64,000 nucleotides of DNA from Lacibacter sp. H407 (GTDB taxonomy: Bacteria > Bacteroidota > Bacteroidia > Chitinophagales > Chitinophagaceae): contig NZ_JBBKTU010000001.1 in assembly GCF_037892605.1 (NCBI RefSeq), forward strand, positions 4,402,001-4,466,000, read 5' to 3'. The position numbers and the translations under genes were made by a program. The stretch's first letter is position 1. Every line of letters begins with the position of its first letter. Shown one piece after another: positions 33,000 to 42,107 of this stretch. The notes under the pieces are model-generated. The model was not told where the DNA came from. It ran no database searches and was given only the letters and a program-made list of their open reading frames with translations.

Positions 33000-33446
33000 T
33001 TAAGCTTCAGCCGGTGTTAACCTTGAAGTTCTGTTTGTTCTTGTTGGTTTTGGAGCTAATGCCATGGCGTGTTCAAAACGCATAGCTGTCCAAACATGAT
33101 CCAACACCACTTCTTCTGAAGTTTCAAATCCGCACTGGCAAACGAACTGCCAGCTTCCATCACGGTTTAAATCACTCACAATTTTAGAAGCCGTTTTCGG
33201 ATATGCTACCCAGAACTTGGCATTTGGAGCCAAAGCAGGTAACACTTCCTTTAAGATCCCGTTCAATTGATTCTGATTTACCGCAAAAATCAGGGCGAAG
33301 TCAATCTTCTTACTACGTAACAACGGAGTGACGTTTTTTGCAAACGACAGCTTCACAAATTGTTTTTCGATTGAAGAGGGTAATCCCTGAATGAGTAAGT
33401 TCTTTTCTTCGTTCAATTGGAGTTTTTCCAAGAGAGAAATAGACAT
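33000..33446 (-). CDS. Conserved hypothetical protein
   Basis: The ATG at 33446 gives 148 residues (MSISLLEKLQLNEEKNLLIQ); the 27-residue upstream extension to 33527 is poor. Visible segments are LIQGLPSSIEKQFVKLSFAK, KKIDFALIFAVNQNQLNGIL, NAKFWVAYPKTASKI and LDHVWTAMRFEHA. The alternation fits a small alpha/beta domain. I recall close relatives in Bacteroidota with no known function. The C-terminal tail is Thr/Arg/Pro-rich. It has its own terminator. Confidence 0.6.
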   Translation of the reverse strand: MSISLLEKLQLNEEKNLLIQGLPSSIEKQFVKLSFAKNVTPLLRSKKIDFALIFAVNQNQLNGILKEVLPALAPNAKFWVAYPKTASKIVSDLNRDGSWQFVCQCGFETSEEVVLDHVWTAMRFEHAMALAPKPTRTNRTSRLTPAEA

Positions 33447-33550
33447 GCCAATGTAAATTTTGATGAGAACTAGAGTTGGACTGCAAAAGTAGTCCATTTT
33501 ACCCGTAAATGTGCATACACAGGGCATCTTTTTTACCCGGTATGTACAAA

Positions 33551-33577
33551 AAAAATCCCTCCGGAAGGAAGGGATTT
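33551..33577 (-). terminator. Terminator of the M48 peptidase gene
   Basis: AAATCCCT pairs with AGGGATTT; on the minus strand the stem runs into a string of eight T. It lies 25 bp after the stop at 33602. Confidence 0.85.
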
Positions 33578-33601
33578 AATATGTAAACAACTGGTTTATA
33601 A

Positions 33602-34414
33602 TTATTTACCTAACGGTTTGTAGTAAGGCATCGCTTCTTTTACGTAAGTCTGCATTTTTTGAATACGTGTAGCATCGGAAGGGTGAGTGCTCAACAATTC
33701 CGGCGGTTTTTGACCACCGCTGGCCTGTGCCATCCGTTGCCAGAAAGGAATTGCTTCCTGCGGGTTGTAACCGGCCATAGCTGCAAATCGAAGCCCGAAC
33801 TGATCGGCTTCAAGCTCCTGTTTACGAGAAAACGGTAAGGTTCCTCCTACTGTTGAGCCAATGCCGTAAGCCGTCATAAACAGATTTTGTGTTTCTGCTG
33901 ATTTATTGGCAACTGCAACAGATAACGCCACCCCCCCTAATTGTTGCGCCAAACCCTGGCTCATACGCTCGTTACCATGCAGGGCAATGGCATGGGCAAT
34001 TTCATGCCCCACAACCACCGCAAGCGCTGCTTCGTTTTGTGTAACAGGTAATAAGCCTGTGTACACAACCACTTTACCACCCGGCATACACCAGGCATTC
34101 ACTTCTTTATTATCGATCAGGTTAAATTCCCATTTGTAACCTTCCAGCAGATCGCCTTTCCCTTCCTTCTGTAAATATTGGGTAATGGCAGACGCAATAC
34201 GAGTGCCCACACGCCTTACCATTTCGGCATCTTTGTTTACGTTTACCGGCACTATTTTATTCTGCGACAGAAATTGTTGGTATTGCTGTGTTGCCATCGA
34301 CTGCAATTCTTTTTCGGGTAATAACCGAAGTTGACTACGGCCTGTTACCTGGTTTTTTGCACAACCTGCCATGAGGAAGGCAACTACAACAAATGAGCTG
34401 AGTATTTTTTTCAT
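33602..34414 (-). CDS. M48-family metallopeptidase, lipoprotein
   Basis: A lipoprotein signal (MKKILSSFVVVAFLMAGC, lipid at Cys18) precedes a zinc protease domain. The active site HEIAH lies in LAVVVGHEIAHAIALHGNERMS, and the third ligand Glu is in RKQELEADQFGLRFAAMAGYNP. LLSTHPSDATRIQKM is the conserved C-terminal segment of the BepA/LoiP-like group. Such periplasmic proteases take part in outer-membrane protein quality control; that role is inferred from family. 270 residues; no TPR domain. Confidence 0.93.
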   Translation of the reverse strand: MKKILSSFVVVAFLMAGCAKNQVTGRSQLRLLPEKELQSMATQQYQQFLSQNKIVPVNVNKDAEMVRRVGTRIASAITQYLQKEGKGDLLEGYKWEFNLIDNKEVNAWCMPGGKVVVYTGLLPVTQNEAALAVVVGHEIAHAIALHGNERMSQGLAQQLGGVALSVAVANKSAETQNLFMTAYGIGSTVGGTLPFSRKQELEADQFGLRFAAMAGYNPQEAIPFWQRMAQASGGQKPPELLSTHPSDATRIQKMQTYVKEAMPYYKPLGK

Positions 34415-34483
34415 CGTTCGTTGATTTGTTTTATAGATTTCAATTTGTGTACCAAGTTTAAAATAAGAATATCGTACAGAATG

Positions 34484-35116
34484 TTAAGGTTTCTTTTTCT
34501 TTCTGAATCCGTTAAACTTATGTTCTTTCCCCGAAAACAACCTGAGAATGTTGGACCAATGCATCCCGGTCACCAATGTTGCTGCAATTACCGAAAACCA
34601 ACGCATGTAAATATTACTTTCAACAACCGCAAACCAAACACATGCAGCAAATACTACTACTGCAATGATGGACCCTAACGAAATATATTTCGTTAAAAAT
34701 ACCACGATCAAAAAAGCGCCTACACTAATCAGTGCTGTCCACGGTTGAATAGCGATAACCACTCCAAATAAAGTAGCCACGCCTTTCCCTCCTCTGAAAC
34801 CTGCAAATATTGGAAAGATGTGTCCGGCAACTGCTGTTAATCCGAATATCAATTTCCAGAATGTAAGTTCCGTTCCTAACCATGAAGACGATTGAACAGC
34901 AGCTGCAAGTTGCACAGCAGCGATTCCTTTTCCCATATCGATCAACAGTACAATAATTCCCCATACAGCACCTAATACCCGAAACGTATTGGAGGCACCC
35001 ATATTTTTACTGCCATGTTCACGGATATCAATATTGAAAAAGAGTTTGCCGATCCAGTAAGCAGTTGGAATGGAACCGATGAGATAAGCAGCTATGATCA
35101 ACAATGCAAGGTTCAT
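34484..35116 (-). CDS. plsY: Acyl-phosphate glycerol-3-phosphate acyltransferase
   Basis: Transfers an acyl group from acyl-phosphate to glycerol 3-phosphate, the first step of phospholipid synthesis, in the inner membrane. Hallmark loops are SIPTAYWIGKLFFNIDIREHGSKN(M)GASN region with the G-S-x-N-x-G-A-x-N motif, GHIFPIFAGFRGGKGVAT, and the C-terminal HWSNILRLFSGKE. Five to six membrane helices, 210 residues. The ATG at 35116 lies one base after the prmA stop, so the two genes are cotranscribed; the longer frame to 35257 overlaps prmA and is rejected. Confidence 0.95.
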   Translation of the reverse strand: MNLALLIIAAYLIGSIPTAYWIGKLFFNIDIREHGSKNMGASNTFRVLGAVWGIIVLLIDMGKGIAAVQLAAAVQSSSWLGTELTFWKLIFGLTAVAGHIFPIFAGFRGGKGVATLFGVVIAIQPWTALISVGAFLIVVFLTKYISLGSIIAVVVFAACVWFAVVESNIYMRWFSVIAATLVTGMHWSNILRLFSGKEHKFNGFRKKKKP

Positions 35117-35117
35117 C

Positions 35118-35939
35118 TTATGCTTGTTTGCTGAACAATAAACAACTCCATTGATTCCGTTCCGATGATTGTTGCAATTGCAATTGCTGAGTGTTTGCAG
35201 CATCAATGAGCAATTGATCTTCGGTTGCATAGAATCCACTGATGAGCAAATAACCATTGCTGTTTAATGCAGTTGCCATTGTTCCCATTGTTGCGAGCAG
35301 AATATGACGATTGATGTTCGCCAGTATGATATCAAACTTTTTTTCTTCCGGTGGTGCGGTTGCTTTTTCCACACGAATGTTTTTGCAATGATTGTTCGTT
35401 ACATTCTCCAATGAATTTTCAACACATATTTCATCGTTATCAATAGCTATTATGTCAGTTGCACCAAGCTTTTCTGCAAGGATGGCCAGCACACCTGTAC
35501 CACAGCCAAAATCAAACACTGTTTTGTTGTTGAAATCGATCTGCTGCATTTGTTTCATCATTTGCCAGGTAGTGGCATGATGCCCCGTACCAAAACTCAT
35601 TTTTGGTGTGATGACAATTTCATGCTGCACAGTTGTAATGGGTTGATGAAAATGCGCACGTACAGCCACAAAATCATTCACGATCACCGGCTCATAATTT
35701 TGCTCCCACTCCTGGTTCCAGTTGCGGGGAGCAATGAGTTCCTTTTGATATGTTTTAGAAAAAGGTTGCAACAACTCTGTTAGTTGGGCTTCGTTAAATT
35801 CCTGTTCACTGATGTAGGCGTTGAGTTGATCTTCCGTTTCTTCAAAACCATCATAACCTTCTTCGCTCAGCAAAGCAAGCAATAATTCCTGCTCCTGTTC
35901 TTCAGTAACGGTGATGCTTATCTTAATATAGTTGTCCAT
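35118..35939 (-). CDS. prmA: Ribosomal protein L11 methyltransferase
   Basis: SAM-dependent enzyme that methylates ribosomal protein L11. An N-terminal L11-binding domain (about 1-85) is followed by a class I methyltransferase with ITPKMSFGTGHHATTWQMM, the SAM-binding VFDFGCGTGVLAILAEKLGA and the catalytic-site DIILANINRHILL (N-x-N variant of NPPY-like loop). The ATG at 35939 gives 273 residues; the upstream ATG at 35984 would run through the pnp terminator. It is coupled to plsY. Confidence 0.92.
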   Translation of the reverse strand: MDNYIKISITVTEEQEQELLLALLSEEGYDGFEETEDQLNAYISEQEFNEAQLTELLQPFSKTYQKELIAPRNWNQEWEQNYEPVIVNDFVAVRAHFHQPITTVQHEIVITPKMSFGTGHHATTWQMMKQMQQIDFNNKTVFDFGCGTGVLAILAEKLGATDIIAIDNDEICVENSLENVTNNHCKNIRVEKATAPPEEKKFDIILANINRHILLATMGTMATALNSNGYLLISGFYATEDQLLIDAANTQQLQLQQSSERNQWSCLLFSKQA

Positions 35940-35944
35940 ATGTA

Positions 35945-35973
35945 ATAAAAAAGGTCCCGCTTTTGGCGGGACC
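35945..35973 (-). terminator. Terminator of pnp
   Basis: GGTCCCGC (35953-35960) pairs with GCGGGACC (35966-35973) around a short loop; the minus strand continues with TTTTTTATTAC. It separates pnp from prmA. Confidence 0.9.
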
Positions 35974-35998
35974 GTAAAGGTCATTTATTTAAATGAAA

Positions 35999-38179
35999 TT
36001 AAAGACGCTCTTCACCATTGTTTCCTTCTTCGTTGCGGGGCTGTACCTGCGGACGTGGGGCTGCATCTGGTTTTGGCATCAACGCTTTGCGGCTCAGTTT
36101 AAACTTACCGGTACGTGGATCTAAACCAATCAATTTCACTTTTACTACGTCGCCTACGTTCAGTACACCTTCCATGCTATCCAAACGCTTCCAGCTTATT
36201 TCACTGATGTGTAATAAACCTTCTTTCTTTGGCAGGAATTCTACGAATGCACCAAACTCTTTAATTCCTTTTACAGTAGCTTCATATACGCCACCTACTT
36301 CAGGAACCATCACGATACCTTTTACCCAAGCAACCGCTTTATCCAATCCAGTTTTCTCTTGTGAGAAGATGCTTACTTCACCATAGTTACCTACTTCTTC
36401 AATGGTAATTGTAGTACCTGTTTCACGTTGAATTTCCTGGATCACTTTACCACCTGGTCCGATCACTGCACCAATAAATTCTTTATCGATGATCAGTTTT
36501 TCCATACGTGGTGCATGTGGTTTCACCTCAGGACGAGCTTCCGGCATACACTCGTACATGGCATCAAGAATATGTAAGCGACCTGCTTTTGCCTGGTTCA
36601 ATGCTTCACGCATTACATCCATGCTCAAACCATCTACTTTAATATCCATCTGCACACCGCAAATACCTTCACGTGTACCGGTTACTTTAAAGTCCATATC
36701 TCCCAAATGATCTTCATCACCAAGAATATCAGTTAAGATCGCATACTTACCATCGCCACGAGTGATCAATCCCATTGCAACACCACTTACGTGTTTTTGC
36801 ATCGGCACACCTGCATCCATCAACGCCAATGAACCGGCGCAAACTGTTGCCATTGAAGATGACCCGTTTGATTCAAGGATATCACTCACTACACGAACCG
36901 TGTATGGATATTCGCTGCCCGGCATCATTTGTTTCAATGAACGTTGTGCAAGGTTACCATGCCCAACTTCACGACGGCCAACGCCACGCATCATTTTCAC
37001 TTCACCTGTAGAGAAAGGAGGAAAATTATAATGGAGGAAGAATTTTGAATAGTTACTGTTTGCAGCACTTTCTACCAACAACTCATCGAGTTTTGTACCT
37101 AAGGTTACAGTTGTTAAAGATTGTGTTTCGCCACGAGTAAACAAAGCTGAACCGTGTGGAGTTGGCAATGGCTCAATTTCCATTGCAAGCGGACGTACCT
37201 CATCTAATTTGCGTCCATCCAAACGAACACGATCTTCAAGGATCATATTACGCACTACTTCCCATTTCAGATCTTCGTAGTATTTCTTTGCAAACTTTTT
37301 ATCCGCATCGGTTGCTTCTTCTCCGAGGCTTGCAATCAACTCTTCTTTCAGTTTGCTGTAAGCTTCACTGCGTTCGTTCTTTGCACTGCCAGCTCTTGAA
37401 ATAGCATACACTTTATCTTTTGCAAAAGCGATCACCTTTTGGTTGATCTCTTCATTTGATTCCGGCTTCCTATAATCACGCTTACCGGCAACTGCTTTCA
37501 GGTCTCTTAATTCAGCTTGTGCTTTAATTTGAAGACGAATGGCATCATGTGCCATTTCCAAAGCCTTTACCAGATCTTCTTCACTGCACTCTTTTGCTTC
37601 ACCTTCCACCATCATCAGATTCTTTTCAGTAGCTGCGATAAGGAATTCAGAAGTGGCTCTTGCCAATTGTGAACGGGTTGGGTTGATCACCATTTCTCCG
37701 TCAACTGTTGCAATACGTACTTCCGAAATAATTTCTTTGATCGGAATATCTGAAACAGCTAAAGCAGCCGATGCAGCCAAACAAGCCAATGCATCGGGCA
37801 TAACCTCTGCATCAGAGGAAACGAGACTGATCAAGACCTGCACATCGCACAAATAATCTTCAGGGAACAACGGACGTAATGCACGGTCAATTAAACGACT
37901 GGTGAGAATTTCATAATCGTTCAATCTTGCTTCACGCTTAAAAAATGAACCGGGAATACGACCTGCAGAAGCAAATTTTTCCTGGTAGTCAACAGACAAC
38001 GGGAAAAAATCCTGTCCTTCTCTTGGTTCCTTATTGGCAACAACGGTTGCGAGCAAAATACAATTGCCCTGGCGAACGGTTACAGCACCATCGGCCTGGC
38101 GGGCCAGTTTACCGGTTTCAATGGTAACAATACGGCCATCACCCAAATCGAATGATTTACTGATAGGTTGTGATAACAT
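35999..38179 (-). CDS. pnp: Polyribonucleotide nucleotidyltransferase (PNPase)
   Basis: Phosphorolytic 3'-5' exoribonuclease that degrades mRNA and can add tails. Two RNase PH domains are visible (REGQDFFPLSVDYQEK and later FSTGEVKMMRGVGRREVGHG plus SNGSSSMATVCAGSLALMDAGVP with active-site residues), then a KH domain (FIGAVIGPGGKVIQEIQ) and an S1 domain (GGVYEATVKGIKEFGAFVEFLPKKEGLLHISEIS). The ATG at 38179 gives 726 residues; the ATG at 38206 is also possible. As in many bacteria it lies directly downstream of rpsO. Confidence 0.96.
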   Translation of the reverse strand: MLSQPISKSFDLGDGRIVTIETGKLARQADGAVTVRQGNCILLATVVANKEPREGQDFFPLSVDYQEKFASAGRIPGSFFKREARLNDYEILTSRLIDRALRPLFPEDYLCDVQVLISLVSSDAEVMPDALACLAASAALAVSDIPIKEIISEVRIATVDGEMVINPTRSQLARATSEFLIAATEKNLMMVEGEAKECSEEDLVKALEMAHDAIRLQIKAQAELRDLKAVAGKRDYRKPESNEEINQKVIAFAKDKVYAISRAGSAKNERSEAYSKLKEELIASLGEEATDADKKFAKKYYEDLKWEVVRNMILEDRVRLDGRKLDEVRPLAMEIEPLPTPHGSALFTRGETQSLTTVTLGTKLDELLVESAANSNYSKFFLHYNFPPFSTGEVKMMRGVGRREVGHGNLAQRSLKQMMPGSEYPYTVRVVSDILESNGSSSMATVCAGSLALMDAGVPMQKHVSGVAMGLITRGDGKYAILTDILGDEDHLGDMDFKVTGTREGICGVQMDIKVDGLSMDVMREALNQAKAGRLHILDAMYECMPEARPEVKPHAPRMEKLIIDKEFIGAVIGPGGKVIQEIQRETGTTITIEEVGNYGEVSIFSQEKTGLDKAVAWVKGIVMVPEVGGVYEATVKGIKEFGAFVEFLPKKEGLLHISEISWKRLDSMEGVLNVGDVVKVKLIGLDPRTGKFKLSRKALMPKPDAAPRPQVQPRNEEGNNGEERL

Positions 38180-38284
38180 ACTAAAATGTTGTTTTTGAAT
38201 TGACAAGCAGGCAGGCGGGAAGAAAGCCGTACAGGCAATTCAGTGAATAATGAATTGAAGGGAGAAACCTGTAACAAAAACAAA

Positions 38285-38314
38285 ATTCCCAACCGCATTA
38301 ACTGTGTTGGGAAT
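38285..38314 (-). terminator. Terminator of rpsO
   Basis: ATTCCCAAC pairs with GTTGGGAAT around a 12-nt loop; the minus strand continues TTTGTTTTTG. It lies between rpsO and pnp, so pnp may have its own promoter or depend on read-through. Confidence 0.8.
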
Positions 38315-38338
38315 AATGAATTATTTACATATCCGTTG

Positions 38339-38611
38339 TTATTTACGGAGACCTAATTTCTCAAGTAACGCACGGTAAGCAAGCAAATCAGTTTTGCTCA
38401 GGTAGCTGAGTAAACTTTTACGTTGACCTACCAGTTGCATCAGACCACGATTGGTAGAAAAATCTTTTTTGTTGATTTTCTGATGTACTGCGATGTGATT
38501 GATACGCTCAGTAAGAAGAGCGATCTGTCCTTCTGTTGAACCGGTGTTTTTCTCGTTACCACCGTAAGTTGCGAAAATGCTTGCTTTTTTTTCTTTTGTA
38601 ATTGCTGACAT
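38339..38611 (-). CDS. rpsO: 30S ribosomal protein S15
   Basis: A 90-residue primary binder of 16S rRNA. NTGSTEGQIALLTERINHIAVHQKINKKDF, then RGLMQLVGQRKSLLSYL is the S15 signature with the conserved His and basic helix; both parts are complete. Normal length. It precedes pnp. Confidence 0.98.
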   Translation of the reverse strand: MSAITKEKKASIFATYGGNEKNTGSTEGQIALLTERINHIAVHQKINKKDFSTNRGLMQLVGQRKSLLSYLSKTDLLAYRALLEKLGLRK

Positions 38612-38702
38612 CTCAGATTTTTTTAATTGACATCCAAATTTTTCATCTATAAATTGGCGGCAAAGGTAGGGGAAAACTCTTTAAATGCAAGAAAAAGGCG
38701 GG

Positions 38703-39167
38703 CTAAAAATTCTTCGAAATAGAGCGATTGAGGCCTTCACGGGCTGTTTTTTGTAGTTTTTTCCGGAAAAAATAGGTGCCGCCCAGTAATTTGCCCTTCC
38801 AGCCCATGGCTTGCCCTGCCCAGCGATGGAGATCAAACGAATCAGTATGGCGGAAGATTTTCCCGTCTTTAAATTCAAACTCAGCATGGATCCGGTTGAT
38901 GACCCTGCGGCCTGTAGCTGAAAAAATATAAACCGCCACCCAATCGGCACTGCCTGTTTGCTCATTAGCCTGCACATGACTGTAGGTAATTTCCAGTTCC
39001 CCTTTGCTCCGTTCAATCAACATCTTCCACATAGCCGGCACTTCGGTTCCCTTCAAGCCAACAAATACCTCATCGGTAAATTCGGCTTCGGGATGGTAAC
39101 AGGCTTCCATGGTTTGCCAATCGCCCCTGCTAAAAGCAGCATAAAAGGTATTGATGAGTTCTTTCAT
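38703..39167 (-). CDS. NTF2-like / SnoaL-like domain protein
   Basis: A 154-residue protein with the cone-shaped NTF2 pattern: N-terminal helix LINTFYAAFSRGDWQTMEACYHPEAEFTDEVF, an AMWKMLIERS helix, then antiparallel strands ending INRIHAEFEFKDGKIFRHTDSFDLHRWA. The fold hosts isomerases, hydrolases and binding proteins; no clear catalytic set is seen. Cytoplasmic, monocistronic. Confidence 0.82.
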   Translation of the reverse strand: MKELINTFYAAFSRGDWQTMEACYHPEAEFTDEVFVGLKGTEVPAMWKMLIERSKGELEITYSHVQANEQTGSADWVAVYIFSATGRRVINRIHAEFEFKDGKIFRHTDSFDLHRWAGQAMGWKGKLLGGTYFFRKKLQKTAREGLNRSISKNF

Positions 39168-39250
39168 AATGAACAGTTAAGATAACATATTGAATGCTGA
39201 AAAGAAATAAAAACCAACAGCATTTTCTATTTTCGATGAAATACTTAAGT

Positions 39251-39838
39251 ATGAAACCCATCATCACCATTTTATCATTCCTCATTCTGTTCCAGGCAAA
39301 GGCGCAGGAAAAAAAGTACACAGAAAACGTTCTCACGGCAACAATTCTATCTCCCGGTATTTCGTACGAACTGGCAGTCGGAAACAAACTAACTGTAAAA
39401 GGCAAGGCAGCATTCATTGCCGGCGGGTCTTTTTCATATTCATCATCACTAGGTACTTCATTTTCGCCTGCGGCTTTAGCATCCGGCCAAATTCGTTACT
39501 ATTATAATTTCGCTTTGCGTGAACAGAAAGAAAAAAACAGTTCACGTAATTCTGCTAACTATATTTCTTTTTTAGCCAAATATGCTTATTCAGGTATCAC
39601 GTATAGATATGGTGATTCATTTAGTGAATCCTTCGGAGGCCCGAGAAATTATTCTATCAAACGAGCATCACATATGCCCAATCTTGGAATTGTATGGGGC
39701 ATACAACGCAATTATAAAAATCGATTCAGTATTGATTGCAGTATTGGTCCCAGCCTTTACACGCCTTTCGCAGACAATGAATTTACATTTATCGGCGATA
39801 TTTCACTTGGATTATGGCTTGGAAAGAAATCTAAATAA
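39251..39838 (+). CDS. Exported beta-rich outer-membrane-like protein
   Basis: The ATG at 39251 (MKPIITILSFLILFQAKAQ) gives a signal peptide; further in-frame ATGs at 39236 and 39194 lie upstream. The 175-residue mature part has alternating strands with aromatic girdles (IRYYYNFALREQ, YISFLAKYAYSGITYRYG, NLGIVWGIQRNYKNRFSIDCSIGPSLYTPF) and ends with DISLGLWLGKKS, consistent with a small outer-membrane beta-barrel. I do not recognise a specific family. It precedes the glycosyltransferase pair by 24 bp. Confidence 0.6.
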   Translation: MKPIITILSFLILFQAKAQEKKYTENVLTATILSPGISYELAVGNKLTVKGKAAFIAGGSFSYSSSLGTSFSPAALASGQIRYYYNFALREQKEKNSSRNSANYISFLAKYAYSGITYRYGDSFSESFGGPRNYSIKRASHMPNLGIVWGIQRNYKNRFSIDCSIGPSLYTPFADNEFTFIGDISLGLWLGKKSK

Positions 39839-39862
39839 AGATTAAACATTCTATTTCATAAT

Positions 39863-40996
39863 TTGCACGAAACCAAATACCGCTTGGCAAGCATCATCTG
39901 TACAGTAACCAATGACCTTACATACGATCAACGGATGATCCGCATCTGCAGTTCATTGGCGCAGCAAGGTTATGCAGTAACGTTGGTTGGCCGAAAGCTC
40001 AAACAATCTTCACCGCTAGACAGCAAACCATTTTCACAAAAGCGATTGTATTGTTTTTTCAGCAAAGGTTTTTTGTTTTATGCTGAATATAATCTGCGGT
40101 TATTTATCTGGTTATTGTTTCAAAAAACAGATTGTATTTGTGCTATCGATCTGGATACCATTCTCCCCTGCCTCTTTGCATCGAAACTAAAAAACACAAA
40201 ACGGGTGTATGATGCACATGAATTGTTTTGTGAGATGAAAGAAATTGTAACACGCCCATCCCGTTACAAAGTCTGGAAAAGGATCGAGCGTTATGCTGTA
40301 CCACAATTCAACGATGGTTATACCGTTTGCAAACCCATTGCAGATGAATTTGAGAAGATGTATGGTGTGAAGTATGAGGTGGTGAGGAATGTTCCGACAA
40401 AGCATGGCGAAAAGGCTCAAGACACAAGGAACAAGGAAAACAGGAAACAACCTTCAACCTTCTTACTCTATCAAGGTGCAGTTAACGAAGGACGAAGTTT
40501 TGAAACATTGATCCCTGCTATGAAGCATGTATCAGTTCCTTTACATATTTATGGCGATGGAAATTTTCTGCAGCAAACAGAACAACTGATCCGGCAATAT
40601 CAACTGCAGGAAAATATTTTATTGAAAGGGAAACGAACACCACTTGAATTGAAAGAAATTACCTCGCAAGCTTATGCAGGTATTACATTGTTTGAAAACA
40701 ACGGACGAAGTAATTACCTTTCACTGGCCAACCGGTTCTTTGATTATATACAGGCAGGCATTCCCCAGTTATGTGTTGACTACCCCGCCTACCGTTCCAT
40801 CAATGATCAATTTGAAATTGCGTTACTGATCCCGGATACAAGTGAGGAAGCAATTGCAGCAGGTTTAAACCTTTTGCTCACTGATGCTGTTCTATATGAA
40901 CGTTTGAAATTCAACTGCCGGATAGCTGCTGAACAATTGAACTGGCAGCAAGAAGAAAAAATACTTATTTCATTTTACAAACATATCCTTGAGTAA
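39863..40996 (+). CDS. Glycosyltransferase (GT-B, family 4-like)
   Basis: The 377-residue protein has an N-terminal Rossmann domain (TYDQRMIRICSSLAQQGYAVTLVG; RVYDAHELFCEM) and a C-terminal GT-B donor domain (LLYQGAVNEGRSFETLIPAM; LHIYGDGNF; YAGITLFENNGRSNYLSL with the donor-binding Glu; FDYIQAGIPQL). The start is TTG at 39863. A heptamer tract lies in the coding sequence at about residues 185-192 between the two domains, where an insertion is tolerated. The next gene starts 8 bp before this stop, so the two are translationally coupled. A role in surface polysaccharide synthesis is likely; the acceptor is unknown. Confidence 0.85.
   Translation: MHETKYRLASIICTVTNDLTYDQRMIRICSSLAQQGYAVTLVGRKLKQSSPLDSKPFSQKRLYCFFSKGFLFYAEYNLRLFIWLLFQKTDCICAIDLDTILPCLFASKLKNTKRVYDAHELFCEMKEIVTRPSRYKVWKRIERYAVPQFNDGYTVCKPIADEFEKMYGVKYEVVRNVPTKHGEKAQDTRNKENRKQPSTFLLYQGAVNEGRSFETLIPAMKHVSVPLHIYGDGNFLQQTEQLIRQYQLQENILLKGKRTPLELKEITSQAYAGITLFENNGRSNYLSLANRFFDYIQAGIPQLCVDYPAYRSINDQFEIALLIPDTSEEAIAAGLNLLLTDAVLYERLKFNCRIAAEQLNWQQEEKILISFYKHILE
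40416..40438. repeat. Heptamer tract inside the glycosyltransferase gene
   Basis: CTCAAGA-CACAAGG-AACAAGG: three CAAG-containing heptamers within the coding sequence at the inter-domain linker. Frame is preserved. Confidence 0.65.
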
Positions 40997-42107
40997 ACAG
41001 ATCCATATCGTTTCATTTGATGTTCCCTTCCCTGCCGATTACGGCGGTATCATTGATGTGTTTTACAAGATCAAAGCATTGCATACCATTGGTGTAGCTG
41101 TGCATTTGCACTGTTTTGAATATGGAAGAGGCATACAGCCCGAACTGGAAAAATATTGTGCATCAGTCCATTACTATAAACGACAGGAAGGGCACAAAGG
41201 CTTTTCATTGCAACTACCCTACATTGTAGCATCACGCAATGATGCACAACTATGGGAACGGTTAAATGCGGATGAACATCCTGTTTTGTTTGAAGGCGTA
41301 CATACCACCTATGGACTTACAAATGGTGCTGTGAAGAAAAAAAATGTTGCCATCCGTTTACACAATACCGAATTTGAATATTACAAGCAGTTAGGACAAT
41401 GGGAAATATCGGTGGTAAGGAAAGCGTATATGCATCATGAGAGCAGGTTGCTCAAACGATATGAAGCAACGTTGAAAGATCATTCCATCTTTGCACTGTC
41501 GCAAGATGATTGCATCACCTATAAAAAACAATTTAAAGCAAACCGAATCTCCTATCTTCCGGCATTTATTCCCAACAATATGGTGACCTGTAAAACTGGA
41601 ACAGGAACCTTTGCATTGTATCATGGAAATTTGTCTGTGGTTGAAAATGAAAAGACAGCTACCTGGCTGCTGGAGAAAATTTTTCGTGATCTTGAAATAC
41701 CGTTTGTGGTAGCAGGCAAAAATCCATCAGCCAAACTTATTGAACTGGCGCATAAACGGGCGCATACCTGTATTGTTGCAAACCCCACCGAAGCTGAGTT
41801 GAACGATCTGATGCATAAAGCCCAGTTGCATATTCTGCCCTCGTTCACAAATTCAGGTATTAAATTAAAATTATTGAATGCCTTATTTAAAGGCCGACAT
41901 ATTTTGGCGAATGATGCCATGTTGCACGGAACAGGATTGGAAAAAGCATGCCAGCTGGCGAATAATCCAACAGAGTTGAAATACCATGCATTCCGTTTAT
42001 TTCACAAAGCATTTACGGATGATGATGTTGAATTACGGGAAGGTTTGTTACAGCAGCATTTCAACAACAAAAAAAATGCAGAGCAGCTTATGCATGCTCT
42101 ACAGTAG
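40989..42107 (+). CDS. Glycosyltransferase (GT-B fold), second of a pair
   Basis: A 372-residue protein starting at TTG 40989, which overlaps the previous stop by 8 bp. N-terminal IHIVSFDVPFPADYGGIIDVFYKIKAL is the substrate loop typical of GT4-type enzymes (P-x-x-x-G-G), and the C-terminal domain has FALYHGNLSVVENEKTATWL, VVAGKNPSAKL, CIVANPTEAELNDLM and the ILPSFTNSGIKLKLLNALFKGR donor-site segment. Specificity unknown. It converges with ftsE, overlapping its 3' end by 20 bp. Confidence 0.82.
   Translation: MSKQIHIVSFDVPFPADYGGIIDVFYKIKALHTIGVAVHLHCFEYGRGIQPELEKYCASVHYYKRQEGHKGFSLQLPYIVASRNDAQLWERLNADEHPVLFEGVHTTYGLTNGAVKKKNVAIRLHNTEFEYYKQLGQWEISVVRKAYMHHESRLLKRYEATLKDHSIFALSQDDCITYKKQFKANRISYLPAFIPNNMVTCKTGTGTFALYHGNLSVVENEKTATWLLEKIFRDLEIPFVVAGKNPSAKLIELAHKRAHTCIVANPTEAELNDLMHKAQLHILPSFTNSGIKLKLLNALFKGRHILANDAMLHGTGLEKACQLANNPTELKYHAFRLFHKAFTDDDVELREGLLQQHFNNKKNAEQLMHALQ

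Noticed and set aside
36018-37856. Several long plus-strand ORFs antisense to pnp
   Set aside because: They are frames opposite a well-conserved gene, contain biased low-complexity sequence and have no recognisable domains.
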